Below are positions 45,183-53,716 of a DNA stretch of 64,000 bases, piece after piece. Within the stretch, counting starts at the first letter, position 1. The number at the start of each line of letters is the position of its first letter. The translations under genes were made by a program, and so were the position numbers. The stretch covers positions 2,356,001 through 2,420,000 of the forward strand of contig NZ_CP091509.1 of the NCBI RefSeq assembly GCF_022870885.1, read 5' to 3'. Origin of the DNA: Neisseria dumasiana (GTDB taxonomy: Bacteria; Pseudomonadota; Gammaproteobacteria; Burkholderiales; Neisseriaceae). Under the pieces are notes generated by a model. That model had not been told where the DNA came from and searched no databases. It was given only the letters and a program-made list of their open reading frames with translations.

Positions 45183-45259
45183 GCGCCCGTAGCTCAACCG
45201 GATAGAGCACCCGCCTTCTAAGCGGGCGGTTACAGGTTCGATTCCTGTCGGGCGTGCCA
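45183..45259 (+). tRNA. tRNA-Arg (anticodon UCU)
   Basis: The acceptor stem starts GCGCCCG, the anticodon arm is CCCGC-CTTCTAA-GCGGG, and the T arm contains GGTTCGATTCC. The encoded CCA end is present. The anticodon TCT reads AGA/AGG. Confidence 0.95.
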
Positions 45260-45275
45260 AAAGTTTTTCATTGCG

Positions 45276-45351
45276 GTGGCTGTAGCTCAGTTGGTAGAGC
45301 CCCGGATTGTGATTCCGGTTGTCGTGGGTTCGAGCCCCATCAGCCACCCCA
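45276..45351 (+). tRNA. tRNA-His (anticodon GUG)
   Basis: The acceptor GTGGCTG/CAGCCAC, anticodon arm CCGGA-TTGTGAT-TCCGG, T arm GGGTTCGAGCCCC and CCA end are clear. The G at 45275 is the extra G-1 typical of tRNA-His. Confidence 0.95.
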
Positions 45352-45358
45352 AACACAT

Positions 45359-45394
45359 AAACCCGTGTATGAATCATACACGGGTTTTATTTTA
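45359..45394 (+). terminator. Terminator of the tRNA operon
   Basis: AAACCCGTGTATGA and its exact complement surround one base, followed by TATTTTAT. It begins 8 bases after tRNA-His. Confidence 0.9.
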
Positions 45395-45528
45395 TCTCGT
45401 GATACCGAAATCCCGCCGATTTCAAAGCAAAGCGCGGCTTCATCAAATTTACTTGTCTATATACGGCATTCCTTTATTTACGTTACAATGAACCGTCCTA
45501 CACCAAAAACAATATGCCTTTAGCCTAG

Positions 45529-45987
45529 ATGAAATGCCCTTTCTGCCATCATCCCAACACCCAAGTGACCGACTCTCGGCTTTTGGAGGAAACCAACAGT
45601 ATCCGCCGACGCCGACGCTGCCTTTCTTGCGGTCAGCGTTTCGGTACATTTGAAACCGTAGAAATGCGGATGCCGCAGATTATCAAAAGCACGGGCGCAC
45701 GCGTGCCGTTTAACCCGCACAAACTGCGTACCAGCTTGGAACGGGCTTTGCACAAACGTCCGATCGATCCCGAAACCATCGACGATACCGTGGCTTTGAT
45801 AGAACAGCGTTTGTACAGCCTCGGACACAAAGAAGTGTCTTCCCAACTGGTCGGAGAAATGGCGATGGAAGAGCTGGCCAAAATCGACCAAGTGGCTTAT
45901 GTGCGTTTCGCTTCGGTATATAAAAGTTTTAATGATGTATCGGAATTTACCCAAGCCATTGCCACGCTGCCCAAAGAAGGTGCATAA
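45529..45987 (+). CDS. nrdR: Transcriptional repressor NrdR
   Basis: NrdR represses ribonucleotide reductase genes by sensing ATP/dATP. The 152-residue protein has the N-terminal zinc ribbon (Cys3, Cys6, Cys31, Cys34) with the arginine run RRRRR between, and an ATP-cone domain (about 49-139, IIKSTGARVPFNPHKLRTSLERAL). The length is standard. No NrdR box was identified here. The ATG has no strong Shine-Dalgarno sequence. Confidence 0.97.
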   Translation: MKCPFCHHPNTQVTDSRLLEETNSIRRRRRCLSCGQRFGTFETVEMRMPQIIKSTGARVPFNPHKLRTSLERALHKRPIDPETIDDTVALIEQRLYSLGHKEVSSQLVGEMAMEELAKIDQVAYVRFASVYKSFNDVSEFTQAIATLPKEGA

Positions 45988-45997
45988 CCAATCGTTT

Positions 45998-46152
45998 ACA
46001 GCAAATAAACTTTATTTCTGCTCCGGCATTACTGCGCCTTAGCTTAAAAAGAACGATTGTGTAAGCCGCTAAAGCGGCAACAGAACCGGTTTCGCATTAC
46101 CCATAACGTCTGCGGCTTGCTGCCTTATATCAAAAATAAGTTTATTTGCTAT
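45998..46152. repeat. 155-bp element with ACAGCAAATAAAC/GTTTATTTGCTAT ends
   Basis: The two ends are inverted repeats of about 20 bases, and the inside is non-coding. It starts 10 bases after the nrdR stop. It is the longest of the ATAGCAAATAAAC family here; the 66-bp copy at 17848-17913 looks like an internally deleted version. This explains most of the 303-base gap between nrdR and the next gene. Confidence 0.75.
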
Positions 46153-46290
46153 AAGTTGTTGTGAATACTCCGGCACCATTTCGACGGTCGGGCTTATTTT
46201 TCGATACCAACCTGTGCGGATTACCCTCAAACCGCTTAAATTTGATATACTTAATGCCATTTTTTTGCTAACACATACGGAATTTGATCA

Positions 46291-46857
46291 ATGAAACTAT
46301 CTGTTTTTACTTTGGCTGTCATGGCTTCCATCGGCTTGGCCGCATGCAGCCAACAAGTTGAAACTTCGGTTCCTGCCTCTTCAACCGCTGCTTCCGCCAC
46401 TTCCGCAGAAAAACAAATCCAAACACTGACCGGCACAGACGGCAAAGTGAGCATCGTGATTCAGGGCAGCAGCTTTGAGAATGTTTTACAAGACAAAAAC
46501 GCCTTACCCGAAGGCATTACCGCAGAAGAACTGACGCTGCTCCAGCGCGACAGCAACAGCGACATTACTTTATATGTGGTTAATTTGGGCGCACCCAAAA
46601 CCGATGCCAAAACCTATTTTGCCAACTTGAAAACGGCTTTGGAATCCACACAAGGTTTAACCGAAGTTCAGGCCGGTGCCGCCACCGACACACGCATGAA
46701 CTACCGTTTTGCCCAAAACGACAACCAAGGCAATCTGCTGCGTGAAAGCTGCATTTCTATTTACGAAAACAATCTCTACAATGTTTGCGCCAGCAGCCCC
46801 ACCGCTTCTGCCGAAGCGTTGGCCGCGGTGCTGAAAGAAGTGAACCTGGTTAAATAA
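46291..46857 (+). CDS. Putative lipoprotein of unknown function
   Basis: The 188-residue precursor has a lipoprotein signal peptide with lipobox LAAC (Cys19). A Ser/Thr/Ala-rich linker (about 20-45) and a globular domain of about 140 residues with two further cysteines (ESCISIYENNLYNVCASS) follow. I do not recognise the family; it resembles small conserved neisserial lipoproteins. It sits between nrdR and ribD, with ribD starting 38 bases after its stop, so the two may be co-transcribed. Confidence 0.8.
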   Translation: MKLSVFTLAVMASIGLAACSQQVETSVPASSTAASATSAEKQIQTLTGTDGKVSIVIQGSSFENVLQDKNALPEGITAEELTLLQRDSNSDITLYVVNLGAPKTDAKTYFANLKTALESTQGLTEVQAGAATDTRMNYRFAQNDNQGNLLRESCISIYENNLYNVCASSPTASAEALAAVLKEVNLVK

Positions 46858-46895
46858 AAGATTTTGTGGATATTCACGCTTAAGGCCGTCTGAAA

Positions 46896-47990
46896 ATGTT
46901 TGACGCAAACGATATACACATGATGCAAAACGCCCTCGCCCTCGCACGGCAAGGGCGTTTTTCAACATCGCCCAATCCCCGCGTAGGCTGTGTCATTGCC
47001 CGCGGCAGCCAAATTGTCGGGCAGGGTTTTCACGTCCGTGCCGGAGAACCTCATGCCGAAGTACATGCCTTAAGGCAAGCCGGAGTCATGGCACAAGGGG
47101 CAACGGCTTATGTTACGCTGGAGCCGTGCAGCCATTACGGGCGCACGCCGCCTTGTGCCAAAGCATTGATCGAATCGGGCGTATCGCGCGTGGTGGCTGC
47201 CATGACCGATCCCAACCCTCTGGTGGCGGGCAAAGGCTTGGCGATGCTGGAAGCGGCAGGCATCCGCACCCAAAGCGGTCTGCTTGAACACGAAGCCCGC
47301 GAATTGAACCGAGGCTTTCTTTCGCGTATCGAACGCGGCCACCCGTTTGTACGCTTGAAGTGCGCCGCCAGCTTAGACGGCAAAACGGCGCTTTCAGACG
47401 GCCGCAGCCAATGGATTACCGGTAAAGAAGCCCGTGCCGACGTGCAGATATTGCGTGCCGAAAGCTGTGCGGTGATGAGCGGCATCGGCACGATATTGGC
47501 CGACAACCCATTGCTCAATGTGCGTAACTTTCCCACTTTGCGCCAACCTGCCCGCGTCATACTCGACAGCCGCCTGCAAACACCTCTCGACAGCCGAGTG
47601 ATACAAGATGCCGGCAGCCCCACTCTGATTGCTACCTTATCCAAAGATGAAACTTTATTACAAAAATACACAAACTACCCACATGTGCAAATAGTGAGGC
47701 CGTCTGAAAAAAACGGCCGCATCGACCTGAATCATCTATTGACATTATTGGCGCAGCAAGGCTACGGCGAGGTGATGGTGGAAGCAGGCGCAACGCTGGC
47801 CGGTGCTTTTTTAGAAGCAGATTTGGCAGATGAAATCGTGCTGTATCAAGCGCCTAAGATATTAGGCAATGCGGCACGCGGCCTGTTTGAATTGAAAGAG
47901 CATGCCCGAGTGCTCAATGAAGAAAGCGCGTGGAAAATCATTCAAACCGAAAATATCGGCAGAGATATAAAAATTACTTTGAAAAAGTAA
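46896..47990 (+). CDS. ribD: Bifunctional diaminohydroxyphosphoribosylaminopyrimidine deaminase / 5-amino-6-(5-phosphoribosylamino)uracil reductase
   Basis: RibD catalyses two early steps of riboflavin synthesis. The 364-residue protein has the deaminase domain with zinc motifs GEPHAEVHAL and PCSHYGRTPPC (about 50-90). The reductase domain starts near residue 150 (PFVRLKCAASLDGKTALSDGRSQWITG) and includes VMVEAGATLAGAFLEADLADEIVLY. A full DUS (46883-46894) ends one base before the ATG. The start is supported by alignment of MMQNALALARQGRF with other RibD N-termini. Confidence 0.96.
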   Translation: MFDANDIHMMQNALALARQGRFSTSPNPRVGCVIARGSQIVGQGFHVRAGEPHAEVHALRQAGVMAQGATAYVTLEPCSHYGRTPPCAKALIESGVSRVVAAMTDPNPLVAGKGLAMLEAAGIRTQSGLLEHEARELNRGFLSRIERGHPFVRLKCAASLDGKTALSDGRSQWITGKEARADVQILRAESCAVMSGIGTILADNPLLNVRNFPTLRQPARVILDSRLQTPLDSRVIQDAGSPTLIATLSKDETLLQKYTNYPHVQIVRPSEKNGRIDLNHLLTLLAQQGYGEVMVEAGATLAGAFLEADLADEIVLYQAPKILGNAARGLFELKEHARVLNEESAWKIIQTENIGRDIKITLKK

Positions 47991-48552
47991 CCTATATTAT
48001 TGTAAATAATTTAAAATATAAATTCATACGGCACAAGCTTACCATCTGCATGAAAATTTTTGTAAACCGAATATGCGTTCGTGTTTTTTCGGCCGATTAT
48101 CCCAAACGATAAAAAGACAGGCGCATATTGATTGCTGCCCGTTTTTAAGCATATTTATCACTATTTTATTCAAGTATTTATTTCTTCATTATTCTCCCGC
48201 CCGACTTTATATAGGCGGGAGATTATTTTTATCTGCTTTTTAATTGTTGCCAATCGGCGTATTTGCGTTTGTTGGTGTTATGTAAACTTGGGATACCGTT
48301 AAAACGCGGCGTGAAACCGATTAAATTTAATTTAGTCTCAATAAACAATATTTATGGCTTTAAATATTTTTCCGCCTGACATGCAAAAACAGGCTTTACC
48401 GTCCGGCAACGCATACCGGCAAACACCGGAGCCTATACAGAACTGATTCTGTTGACGCTGCGGTAGAGCGGAGCTTGCCGCACAACTTAGGTTGACGGGC
48501 TATACATCAATCATAATTGTCATTGCTATCTATACTAAACAGAGAATATTCC
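47991..48552. other. Intergenic region before the glycan locus
   Basis: These 562 AT-rich bases contain no convincing gene. They hold the ribD terminator (48193-48230) and must carry the promoter of the glycan locus. TTGACG (48492-48497) and TATACT (48531-48536) are the best promoter-like hexamers, but their spacing does not match one another. No JUMPstart/ops element was seen. Confidence 0.55.
48193..48230 (+). terminator. Rho-independent terminator, probably of ribD
   Basis: TCTCCCGCC (48193-48201) pairs with GGCGGGAGA (48214-48222), followed by TTATTTTT. It contains no DUS. It lies about 200 bases after ribD, so an unseen small transcript could lie between. Confidence 0.8.
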
Positions 48553-49857
48553 ATGAAAAATACCGCCATTCAGAAATTCGCCGATAAAACTGCCAAAATC
48601 GGTATCGTGGGTTTAGGCTATGTCGGCCTGCCGCTGATGTTGCGTTATGTCGACATCGGCTTTCATGTGCTGGGCTTCGATATTGATGCCGAAAAAGTAG
48701 AAAAACTCAATAAAGGGCAAAGCTATATCGAGCATATTCCCTCCGATAAAATTGCGGCGGCAAGCCAAAATCTGTTTGAGGCTACCACTGATTTTTCGCG
48801 TATCGGAGAGGCCGATGCCGTGATTTTGTGCGTGCCGACCCCGCTCAACAAATACCGCGAACCGGACATGAGCTTTGTTATCGATACCACCGATGCGGTG
48901 AAACCCTATTTGCGTGCCGGTCAGGTATTGTCTTTGGAATCGACCACTTATCCCGGCACCACCGAAGAAGAACTGCTGCCGCGCATGGAAGAAGGCGGCC
49001 TGAAAGTGGGCGAAAACGTATTCTTGGTGTATTCTCCGGAACGCGAAGACCCGGGCAACCCCGATTTTGAAACCCGCACCATTCCGAAAGTGATCGGCGG
49101 CCACACGCCCGCCTGTTTGGAAGTGGGTATTGCACTTTACCAACCCGCCATCGACAAAGTGGTGCCGGTCAGCTCCACCAAAGCGGCCGAATTAACGAAA
49201 CTGCTGGAAAACATCCACCGCGCCGTGAACATCGGTTTGGTTAACGAAATGAAAATCGTAGCGGACAAAATGGACATCGACATCCACGAAGTGATTGATG
49301 CCGCCGCCACCAAACCGTTCGGCTTCGTTGCCTATTACCCCGGCCCGGGCTTGGGCGGCCACTGCATTCCCATCGATCCGTTCTATCTCACTTGGAAAGC
49401 CCGCGAATACGGCGTGAACACCCGCTTTATCGAACTGGCCGGCGAAGTCAATTCTTCTATGCCCGAATATGTGGTTAACAAAACCATGCTGGCCTTAAAC
49501 GACCACAACCGCTCCATCAAAGGCAGCAAGGTGCTGGTTTTGGGCATCGCTTACAAGAAAAACGTGGATGACATGCGCGAAAGCCCCTCGGTGGAAGTGA
49601 TGGAACTGCTGCGCGACTTGGGCGCGGAAGTGGCCTACACCGACCCGCATGTGCCGGTATTCCCGAAAATGCGCGAACATAAATTCGATTTGAAGAGCGA
49701 ACCGTTTACCGCCGAAAACATCGCCCGTTTCGACTGCGTGGTGCTGACCACCGACCACGATAAATTCGATTACGACCTGCTCAAGCAGCACGCCAAGCTG
49801 ATTATCGACACCCGCGGAAAATTCCAAGGCAAATTCAGCAACATCGTTAAAGCATAA
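48553..49857 (+). CDS. wbpA: UDP-N-acetylglucosamine 6-dehydrogenase (WbpA type)
   Basis: The enzyme oxidises C6 of UDP-GlcNAc to give UDP-GlcNAcA. From the ATG at 48553 it is 434 residues. The NAD domain starts [19 protein letters not shown], with SYIEHI typical of the WbpA/WbpO class. The catalytic cysteine is in [17 protein letters not shown] and the C-terminal domain contains [21 protein letters not shown] WecC-type UDP-ManNAc dehydrogenase is the alternative, but the wbpB, wbpD and wbpE neighbours favour WbpA. It is the first gene of the locus; wbpB follows after 16 bases. Confidence 0.88.
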   Translation: MKNTAIQKFADKTAKIGIVGLGYVGLPLMLRYVDIGFHVLGFDIDAEKVEKLNKGQSYIEHIPSDKIAAASQNLFEATTDFSRIGEADAVILCVPTPLNKYREPDMSFVIDTTDAVKPYLRAGQVLSLESTTYPGTTEEELLPRMEEGGLKVGENVFLVYSPEREDPGNPDFETRTIPKVIGGHTPACLEVGIALYQPAIDKVVPVSSTKAAELTKLLENIHRAVNIGLVNEMKIVADKMDIDIHEVIDAAATKPFGFVAYYPGPGLGGHCIPIDPFYLTWKAREYGVNTRFIELAGEVNSSMPEYVVNKTMLALNDHNRSIKGSKVLVLGIAYKKNVDDMRESPSVEVMELLRDLGAEVAYTDPHVPVFPKMREHKFDLKSEPFTAENIARFDCVVLTTDHDKFDYDLLKQHAKLIIDTRGKFQGKFSNIVKA

Positions 49858-49873
49858 GCGGGGCCGTCTGAAA

Positions 49874-50926
49874 ATGTTTGAAACCATCAAAGGGCGCAAA
49901 ATCAAATTTGCGTTAGTAGGTTGCGGCCGTATTTCCAACAACCACTTCGGTTCTTTTGAAGCGTTAAGCAACGATTGCGAAGTGGTGGCGGTGTGCGACA
50001 GCGACCCGGCGGCACTGGAAGCGGCGGTAAAACGCACCGGCGCGCAAGGCTATGCTTCCTATACCGAAATGCTTGCCGGCACCGATGCCGACATTATCGT
50101 GCTCACCACGCCCTCCGGCCTACACCCCGACCAAACCGTGCAGGCTTTTGAAGCGGGTTTTCATGTGATTACCGAAAAACCGATGGCCACCCGTCTGCAC
50201 GACGGCGAGCGCATGGTCAAGGCGGCCGACAAAGCCGGCAAACGCCTGTTTGTAGTGAAACAAAACCGCTTGAACGCCACTTTGCAGATGCTCAAACGCG
50301 CCGTAACCGAAAAACGCTTCGGCAAAATCTGCATGGTGCATTTGAATGTATTTTGGACGCGCCCGCAGTCTTATTACGACCAAGGCGGCGGTTGGCGCGG
50401 CACTTGGGAGCTGGACGGCGGCGCGTTTATGAATCAGGCCAGCCATTATGTCGATTTGATGGAATGGCTCATCGGCCCGGTGCAAGACGTGCAGGCGATG
50501 ATTTCCACCCACCGCGACATCGAAGCCGAAGACACCGGCGTGATGAACATCCGCTGGCGCAACGGCGCACTCGGCTCGATGGCCGTAACCATGTGCACTT
50601 ACCCGAAAAACCTCGAAGGCTCGATTACCATTTTGGGCGAAACCGGCACGGTGCGCATCGGCGGCATGGCGGTGAACGAAATTCAGGAATGGAACTTTGC
50701 CGATTCGCGCGATTACGACCAGCAAGTGAAAACCGCCAACTACGAAACCACCTCGGTTTACGGTTTCGGCCATCCGCTCTATTACCGCAATGTGATCGAC
50801 GTGATGCGCGGCGAAGCCGAACCGATTACCGACGGCCGCGAAGGATTGAAATCGCTGGAGCTGCTGATTGCCGCCTATCTCTCCGCCCGCGACAACAAAA
50901 CCGTATCGCTGCCTTTGGTTTACTGA
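49874..50926 (+). CDS. wbpB: UDP-GlcNAcA 3-dehydrogenase (WbpB/WlbA type, Gfo/Idh/MocA family)
   Basis: WbpB-type enzymes oxidise C3 of UDP-GlcNAcA to the 3-keto sugar used by WbpE. The 350-residue protein has an N-terminal Rossmann fold (KFALVGCGRISNNHFGSFEAL), TEKPMATRLHDGERMVKAAD with the conserved EKP, and ELDGGAFMNQASHYVDLMEWL with the catalytic-type histidine. Its N-terminus does not carry the GYIAPRH segment I associate with 2-oxoglutarate-recycling WbpB/WlbA, so NADH may be re-oxidised differently. GGGCCGTCTGAA ends one base before the ATG, and no Shine-Dalgarno sequence is present. Confidence 0.85.
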   Translation: MFETIKGRKIKFALVGCGRISNNHFGSFEALSNDCEVVAVCDSDPAALEAAVKRTGAQGYASYTEMLAGTDADIIVLTTPSGLHPDQTVQAFEAGFHVITEKPMATRLHDGERMVKAADKAGKRLFVVKQNRLNATLQMLKRAVTEKRFGKICMVHLNVFWTRPQSYYDQGGGWRGTWELDGGAFMNQASHYVDLMEWLIGPVQDVQAMISTHRDIEAEDTGVMNIRWRNGALGSMAVTMCTYPKNLEGSITILGETGTVRIGGMAVNEIQEWNFADSRDYDQQVKTANYETTSVYGFGHPLYYRNVIDVMRGEAEPITDGREGLKSLELLIAAYLSARDNKTVSLPLVY

Positions 50927-50941
50927 TAAAGGCCGTCTGAA

Positions 50942-51982
50942 ATGAAGATTGCAGTAGCAGGTGCAGGCATAGTCGGAGCGTGTACCGCTTGGGCTGCGGC
51001 ACGGCGCGGACACAGCGTGGTACTGTTCGAACAGCATACCGCCATGGCACACACCAGCCGATCGTCTTCCAAGCTGCTGCACGGCGGGTTGCGCTATCTC
51101 GAAACCGGCCAGTTTGCGCTGGTTAAAAAAGCCCTGCACGCCCGCCGCTTTTGGCTGGAACAGGCTCCGCACCTGTGCAGGCCGTTGGAGCTGCTGTTCC
51201 CGATTTACGCAGGCACGCTCCGCCCCAAATGGCAAATCGGCATCGGCACCAAACTCTACGATTTTCTTGCTGCTGGCAGCGGCTTTCCCCGCAGTTCGTG
51301 GCTGAATAAAACGGAAGTGCTGAACCGCTGCCCCGCCCTGCTTTCAGACGGCCTCAAGGGTGCGTTTTCCTTTTACGATGCCCAAATGGACGATTTCGAA
51401 CTGGGGCAATGGGTGGTCGGCCAATGCCGTGATTTGGGCGTGGAAGTGGTCGAACACTGCAAAATCGAAACTTTCGACAGCCTCGCCGGTTTCGACCGCA
51501 TCGTCAATGCCACCGGCCCGTGGGCGATGGAACTGCGCGCACAACAAGGCGGCTCTCCGGCCTATACCATTGATTGGGTGCGCGGCAGCCATATCTTTAC
51601 CGACCGCGAATGCACGCAGGCTTTGATGCTGCCGATTCCGCAGGAAAAACGGATTTTCTTCGTGCTGCCTTATCAGGGCAAAACCTTAATTGGCACCACC
51701 GAAGTCCGCCAACACCACCCCGAAGCGGAGAGGCCGTCTGAAGAAGAAACCGACTATCTGCTGGCCGCCTACAATGCCTATCACAGCGAAAAGCTCACGG
51801 CAGAAGACATCAGCGGCAGCTTTTCCGGCGTGCGCCCTTTGTTGAAAAGTGCCGCCAACCCCAGCGATGCTACCCGCGAATGGGCGTTCGAGCGCGTGGG
51901 CAATGTGCTGCACATCTACGGCGGCAAATGGACGACCGCACAAATACAGGGCGAAGCCGCTTTGGAGGAATTATTGAAATGA
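50942..51982 (+). CDS. GlpD-like FAD-dependent oxidoreductase within the sugar operon
   Basis: This 346-residue flavoprotein belongs to the DAO/GlpD superfamily. It has an FAD-binding N-terminus ([22 protein letters not shown]), the GlpD hallmark [21 protein letters not shown] near residues 40-60, and YGGKWTTAQ at the end. It stops there and so lacks the C-terminal helical DAO_C domain of GlpD (about 500 residues). The substrate is unknown. It sits between wbpB and wbpD, with an ATGA overlap to wbpD, which argues for a role in making the same sugar. A full DUS abuts the ATG. Confidence 0.82.
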   Translation: MKIAVAGAGIVGACTAWAAARRGHSVVLFEQHTAMAHTSRSSSKLLHGGLRYLETGQFALVKKALHARRFWLEQAPHLCRPLELLFPIYAGTLRPKWQIGIGTKLYDFLAAGSGFPRSSWLNKTEVLNRCPALLSDGLKGAFSFYDAQMDDFELGQWVVGQCRDLGVEVVEHCKIETFDSLAGFDRIVNATGPWAMELRAQQGGSPAYTIDWVRGSHIFTDRECTQALMLPIPQEKRIFFVLPYQGKTLIGTTEVRQHHPEAERPSEEETDYLLAAYNAYHSEKLTAEDISGSFSGVRPLLKSAANPSDATREWAFERVGNVLHIYGGKWTTAQIQGEAALEELLK

Positions 51983-52560
51983 CCGACTACACCGTACACC
52001 CTTCCGCCATCGTTGACGACGGCGCGAAAATCGGCGCGGGCAGCCGCATCTGGCATTTCGTGCATATCTGCGGCGGAGCCGTTATCGGCAAAAACTGCTC
52101 GTTCGGGCAAAATGTTTTTGTGGGCAACCGCGTAACCATCGGCGACAACTGTAAAATCCAAAACAACGTATCCGTGTACGACAACGTGCATCTCGAAGAA
52201 GGCGTATTCTGCGGCCCCAGCATGGTGTTTACCAATGTGTACAACCCGCGCTCGCTGATCGAGCGCAAAAGCGAATACCGCGACACGCTGGTTAAAAAAG
52301 GCGCGACTTTGGGCGCAAACTGCACCATCGTGTGCGGCATCACCATCGGCCGTTTCGCCTTTATCGGCGCGGGTGCGGTGGTGAACAAAGACGTGCCCGA
52401 CTACGCCCTGATGGTCGGCGTGCCTGCCCGCCAAATCGGTTGGATGAGCGAATACGGCGAACAGCTTAACCTGCCGCTGCAAGGCAACGGCCGCGCCGTT
52501 TGTTCGCACACCGGAGCGGTGTACACGCTTTCAGACGGCCTCTTAAGCAAATCAGAATAA
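51979..52560 (+). CDS. wbpD: UDP-3-amino-GlcNAcA N-acetyltransferase (WbpD type)
   Basis: WbpD acetylates the 3-amino group to give UDP-2,3-diacetamido-2,3-dideoxy-glucuronate. From the ATG at 51979 it is 193 residues, a left-handed beta-helix of hexapeptide repeats ([25 protein letters not shown] and [24 protein letters not shown]). A loop contains [18 protein letters not shown], and [25 protein letters not shown] is the usual closing strand. GGAGGA precedes the ATG and the stop of the oxidoreductase overlaps it, so translation is coupled. Confidence 0.9.
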   Translation: MTDYTVHPSAIVDDGAKIGAGSRIWHFVHICGGAVIGKNCSFGQNVFVGNRVTIGDNCKIQNNVSVYDNVHLEEGVFCGPSMVFTNVYNPRSLIERKSEYRDTLVKKGATLGANCTIVCGITIGRFAFIGAGAVVNKDVPDYALMVGVPARQIGWMSEYGEQLNLPLQGNGRAVCSHTGAVYTLSDGLLSKSE

Positions 52561-52576
52561 TCTTAAGGAAACCATC

Positions 52577-53656
52577 ATGCAATTTATCGACCTCGCCGCC
52601 CAACAAGCCCGTATCAAAGACCAAATCGACGCCAACATCCAAAAAGTGCTGGCACACGGCGGCTATATCCTCGGCCCCGAAGTCGCCGAATTGGAAGAAC
52701 AGCTCAAAGCCTATTGCGGTGCACAATACTGCATCAGCGTTGCCAACGGCACCGACGCGCTGCAAATTGCGCTGATGGCCTTGGGCGTAGGCGCAGGCGA
52801 CGAAGTGATTACCCCCGGCTTTACCTACATCGCCACCGCCGAAACCGTGGCCCTGCTCGGTGCCAAACCCGTGTATGTCGATATCGACGAGAAAACCTAC
52901 AATATCGATCCCGCCCAAATCGAAGCGGCCATCACCGCCAAAACCAAAGCCGTCATTCCCGTATCGCTCTACGGCCAATGCGCCGACTACGACGCCATTA
53001 ACGCCGTCGCCGCCAAACACAAGCTGCCGGTGATCGAAGATGCCGCCCAAAGTTTCGGTGCCACCTACAAAGGCAGAAAATCGGGCAACTTAACCACCAT
53101 CGCCTGCACCAGCTTTTTCCCCAGCAAACCTCTGGGCTGCTACGGCGACGGCGGCGCGGTTTTCACCAACGACGAAACGCTGGCCACCGTTATCCGCCAG
53201 ATTGCCCGCCACGGCCAAGACCGCCGCTATCATCATATCCGCGTGGGCGTAAACAGCCGTTTGGACACGCTGCAAGCCGCCATCCTGCTGCCCAAGCTGG
53301 CGATTTTTGAAGAAGAAATGCAGTTGCGCCAGCAAGTTGCCGCCATGTATGCCGAAGCCCTGCAAGATACGGGCATTGCCGTGCCGTTTATCGAAGCGCA
53401 CAACCGCAGCGCGTATGCCCAATACACCATCCGCGTGAAAAACCGCGATGCCGTTCAGACGGCCTTGAAAGAAGCGGGCATTCCCACCGCCGTGCATTAC
53501 CCGATTCCGCTGAACAAACAGCCAGCCGTCGCCAGCGATGCCGTGCTGCCGGTGGGCGACTTGGTGGCGCAGGAAGTGATGAGCCTGCCGATGCACCCGT
53601 ATATGACGCACAAGCAAGTGCGGCAGGTGGCAGACGCACTCAAAGCCACCCTTTGA
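52577..53656 (+). CDS. wbpE: UDP-3-keto-GlcNAcA aminotransferase (WbpE type, DegT/DnrJ/EryC1 family)
   Basis: WbpE transfers an amino group from glutamate to the 3-keto sugar using pyridoxal phosphate. The 359-residue protein shows GTDALQIALMALGVGAGDEVITPGFTYIATAE and VIEDAAQSFGATYKGRKSG with the PLP-contact Asp. The Schiff-base lysine lies in SFFPSKPLGCYGDGGAVFT, and the C-terminal domain has AQYTIRVKNRD. AAGGAAACC lies before the ATG. Together with wbpA, wbpB and wbpD it completes the pathway to UDP-2,3-diacetamido-GlcA; the C2 epimerase WbpI is not seen. Confidence 0.92.
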   Translation: MQFIDLAAQQARIKDQIDANIQKVLAHGGYILGPEVAELEEQLKAYCGAQYCISVANGTDALQIALMALGVGAGDEVITPGFTYIATAETVALLGAKPVYVDIDEKTYNIDPAQIEAAITAKTKAVIPVSLYGQCADYDAINAVAAKHKLPVIEDAAQSFGATYKGRKSGNLTTIACTSFFPSKPLGCYGDGGAVFTNDETLATVIRQIARHGQDRRYHHIRVGVNSRLDTLQAAILLPKLAIFEEEMQLRQQVAAMYAEALQDTGIAVPFIEAHNRSAYAQYTIRVKNRDAVQTALKEAGIPTAVHYPIPLNKQPAVASDAVLPVGDLVAQEVMSLPMHPYMTHKQVRQVADALKATL

Positions 53657-53665
53657 CTGTTTTTC

Positions 53666-53707
53666 TTTTCAGACGGCCTCTCCGCTGTGTGGGAGGCCGT
53701 CTGAAAA
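53666..53707. terminator. DUS inverted pair between wbpE and the flippase gene
   Basis: Fifteen-base arms (53666-53680 and 53693-53707) lie in the 60-base gap. It may partly separate the nucleotide-sugar genes from the assembly genes. Confidence 0.65.
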
Positions 53708-53716
53708 CATATTCGT

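Noticed and set aside
45061-45377. Minus-strand frames across the tRNA cluster
   Set aside because: They are reverse readings of three well-formed tRNA genes and their terminator.
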